8,364 nucleotides of DNA from Clostridia bacterium (GTDB lineage: Bacteria; Bacillota_A; Clostridia; Christensenellales; Borkfalkiaceae). Each line of letters opens with the position of its first letter. Positions within the stretch are counted from its first letter, which is position 1. Location: assembly GCA_017399665.1 (NCBI GenBank), contig JAFQBR010000015.1:1-8364 (forward strand), read 5' to 3'. Positions 7,222 to 8,364 of this stretch are shown here, piece by piece. Position numbers and translations under genes: made by a program. A model generated the notes under the pieces. The model saw nothing but the letters and a program-made list of their open reading frames with translations. It was not told the origin of the DNA and ran no database searches.

Positions 7222-8364
7222 TCATTTTATACCAGTTTTTTTATTAATAAAATACATTTCACCTAAACCAATTACTCCACTTGTATTAAACTGTAATCCA
7301 ATAACCGAGTCCTTCCACTCTACGTCATTTATTTTAATACAGTTCCAATCGTAAATCGAATGCCCTTTAGAAACAACCATATCGCCATTTAAAATCTTAT
7401 AATCAAAAGGTTGTTTTGTGCGAAGCAGTAAACGAATTTCTTCATAATCGTTTAAGTTTTCTTTTAGCTTAATATAAACAACTGGTTTTTCACCCTTTGT
7501 TATGACGTTAATCTTACGGCGAATAGCATCGTAATTAATTGATAATTCTTCGATATCTCCAAAAATTTCGCCTTCCTTGTAAAGTTCTTCGTGAATAAGT
7601 ACTTTTATTCCATTAGAAATAGAAATTGTAAACTCTTTTATAGTTTCACCATATTTAACTCGTACTTTTAATTTGCCCTTTTTCTTTTTAATTAAATATT
7701 TTTTTTGTAATTGATTTTCATCAATAAAAGTTTCAATAAAATTATTAGATTCATTAGAAATTTCTAAATAATCGCCACTATCTTTAATTGAAAGAAGATA
7801 ACCATAATTTTCGTACAATTCATAAAGGATAAGTAGCGTTTTTCTATTTTCTTCAAAATTATTAAAAAATGGATCTAATCTTAAACCATCGCTAAAATCG
7901 ACAGTTAATCGCCTAAATATGTTATGAAAATCTAATCCGTTTTTAGCATAACCTTCATAAAGAACGCGTAAAATTTCATATTCTTCAAACCCTGCACGAA
8001 TGGCCTTTACTCGTATACTAGGATTTGGACCTATTATGCCATAGATTTTCCCAGGATAAAATATTGCACCATCACCATTTGCACCGAAACCCAAGTGAGC
8101 TAAAGAATAAGGATCATCAAAAAATTGCATTACACCTGTTGTATTGCATTCTTGAAAGAAGTTACAAGCCCAATACAAAGTACCCTTTATTCCATAATCC
8201 GCCATTAGCCAGCCAACAAATCTCGCAACGTAACCCGCATCGTCAATATGATAGCCTGGATATGGTGCGTTTGGACCATTACAGCCATACCACCATTTTT
8301 CTTTACCTTTTGTATAGAAATCACGCTGAAAGTCAAACTCATAACTATTATATTGAGGGCATAA
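7222..8364 (-). CDS. DUF4091/GH123-family protein, 3' part only (380 residues visible)
   Basis: This is a second DUF4091/GH123-like protein, paralogous to the 811-residue one. The frame is open without a stop from the right edge of the window to the TGA at 7224-7222. The ATG at 8205 is therefore internal: it has no ribosome binding site, and the 53 codons before it already encode conserved family sequence. In visible-residue numbering, the landmarks are KWWYGCNGP (23-31), PYPGYHIDD, TLYW, GANGDG (94-99), YPGK, IRAG and EEYE (127-130). These match the other protein's WWYNCNDP, PYPTYQIDD, NLYW, GANGDG, YPGK, IRDG and EDYE in the same order. The segment holding the catalytic Asp-Glu pair and any signal peptide lies outside the window, so activity and location cannot be judged. 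From about residue 190 the C-terminal part is beta-rich, Lys/Ile/Asn-rich, and its DNA is markedly more AT-rich than the conserved block. It shows little clear similarity to the C-terminus of the paralogue. Confidence 0.88.
   Translation of the reverse strand, partial: LCPQYNSYEFDFQRDFYTKGKEKWWYGCNGPNAPYPGYHIDDAGYVARFVGWLMADYGIKGTLYWACNFFQECNTTGVMQFFDDPYSLAHLGFGANGDGAIFYPGKIYGIIGPNPSIRVKAIRAGFEEYEILRVLYEGYAKNGLDFHNIFRRLTVDFSDGLRLDPFFNNFEENRKTLLILYELYENYGYLLSIKDSGDYLEISNESNNFIETFIDENQLQKKYLIKKKKGKLKVRVKYGETIKEFTISISNGIKVLIHEELYKEGEIFGDIEELSINYDAIRRKINVITKGEKPVVYIKLKENLNDYEEIRLLLRTKQPFDYKILNGDMVVSKGHSIYDWNCIKINDVEWKDSVIGLQFNTSGVIGLGEMYFINKKTGIK

Noticed and set aside
7222..7224. Recoding of TGA as an amino acid, given the low GC
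   Set aside because: The only gene ending in TGA stops at a sensible place, the Trp codons checked are TGG, and the other genes have normal full-length frames under the standard code.
7222..8205. A complete 327-residue gene starting at the ATG at 8205
   Set aside because: There is no ribosome binding site before this ATG, and the same frame is open to the window edge. The upstream codons encode family-conserved sequence (WWYGCN, PYPGYHIDD), so the gene is partial and starts outside the window.
1..8364. CRISPR array, insertion sequence, tRNA or rRNA
   Set aside because: No regularly spaced direct repeats, transposase-like protein, terminal inverted repeats or RNA gene signatures were seen. 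The DNA-level similarity at 554-754 and 1271-1474 is explained by duplicated coding modules.

Overview
This AT-rich window is read almost entirely from the minus strand. It holds three complete genes and the ends of two more, all pointing the same way. In order of transcription (right to left) these are: the 3' part of a glycoside-hydrolase-like DUF4091/GH123 protein (8364-7222), a complete lipoprotein of the same family (7161-4726), a 394-residue lipoprotein built of two jelly-roll modules (4723-3539), a 1118-residue multidomain lipoprotein (3523-167), and the first 11-12 codons of another exported protein (35-1).

The organism is most likely a low-GC Bacillota of the Clostridia type, probably an uncultured gut or other anaerobic lineage. 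The grounds are strong GGAGG-type ribosome binding sites, short MKK/MKR signal peptides followed by a lipobox Cys and a polar Ser/Asn/Gly-rich or Asp/Glu/Thr-rich linker, low GC, and the standard use of TGA as a stop. A Christensenellales-like origin is only a guess. There is no TonB/SusCD-type gene, which fits a single-membrane cell that anchors its glycan-handling proteins as lipoproteins on the outer face of the membrane.

The middle three genes are packed as an operon, with gaps of 2 and 15 bases and ribosome binding sites that overlap or adjoin the preceding stop codon. The upstream DUF4091 gene is 60 bases away and may be part of the same transcript. After the 1118-residue gene comes a 131-base gap with three consecutive perfect hairpins, then a new start with a strong ribosome binding site.

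Inferred biology: a surface-bound glycan-degrading and glycan-capturing set. The 811-residue protein has the adjacent Asp-Glu pair expected of GH123-type hydrolases that use the substrate's N-acetyl group in catalysis, so a beta-N-acetylgalactosamine-containing glycan is a possible target. DUF4091 is broader than characterised GH123, however, so the substrate is not established. The 394- and 1118-residue proteins have no recognisable catalytic domain and look like carbohydrate-binding or scaffold proteins made of Ig-like and jelly-roll beta-sandwich modules. The most unusual object is the C-terminal half of the 1118-residue protein, where two types of repeated module are arranged in mirror order (B1-A1-jelly roll-A2-B2).
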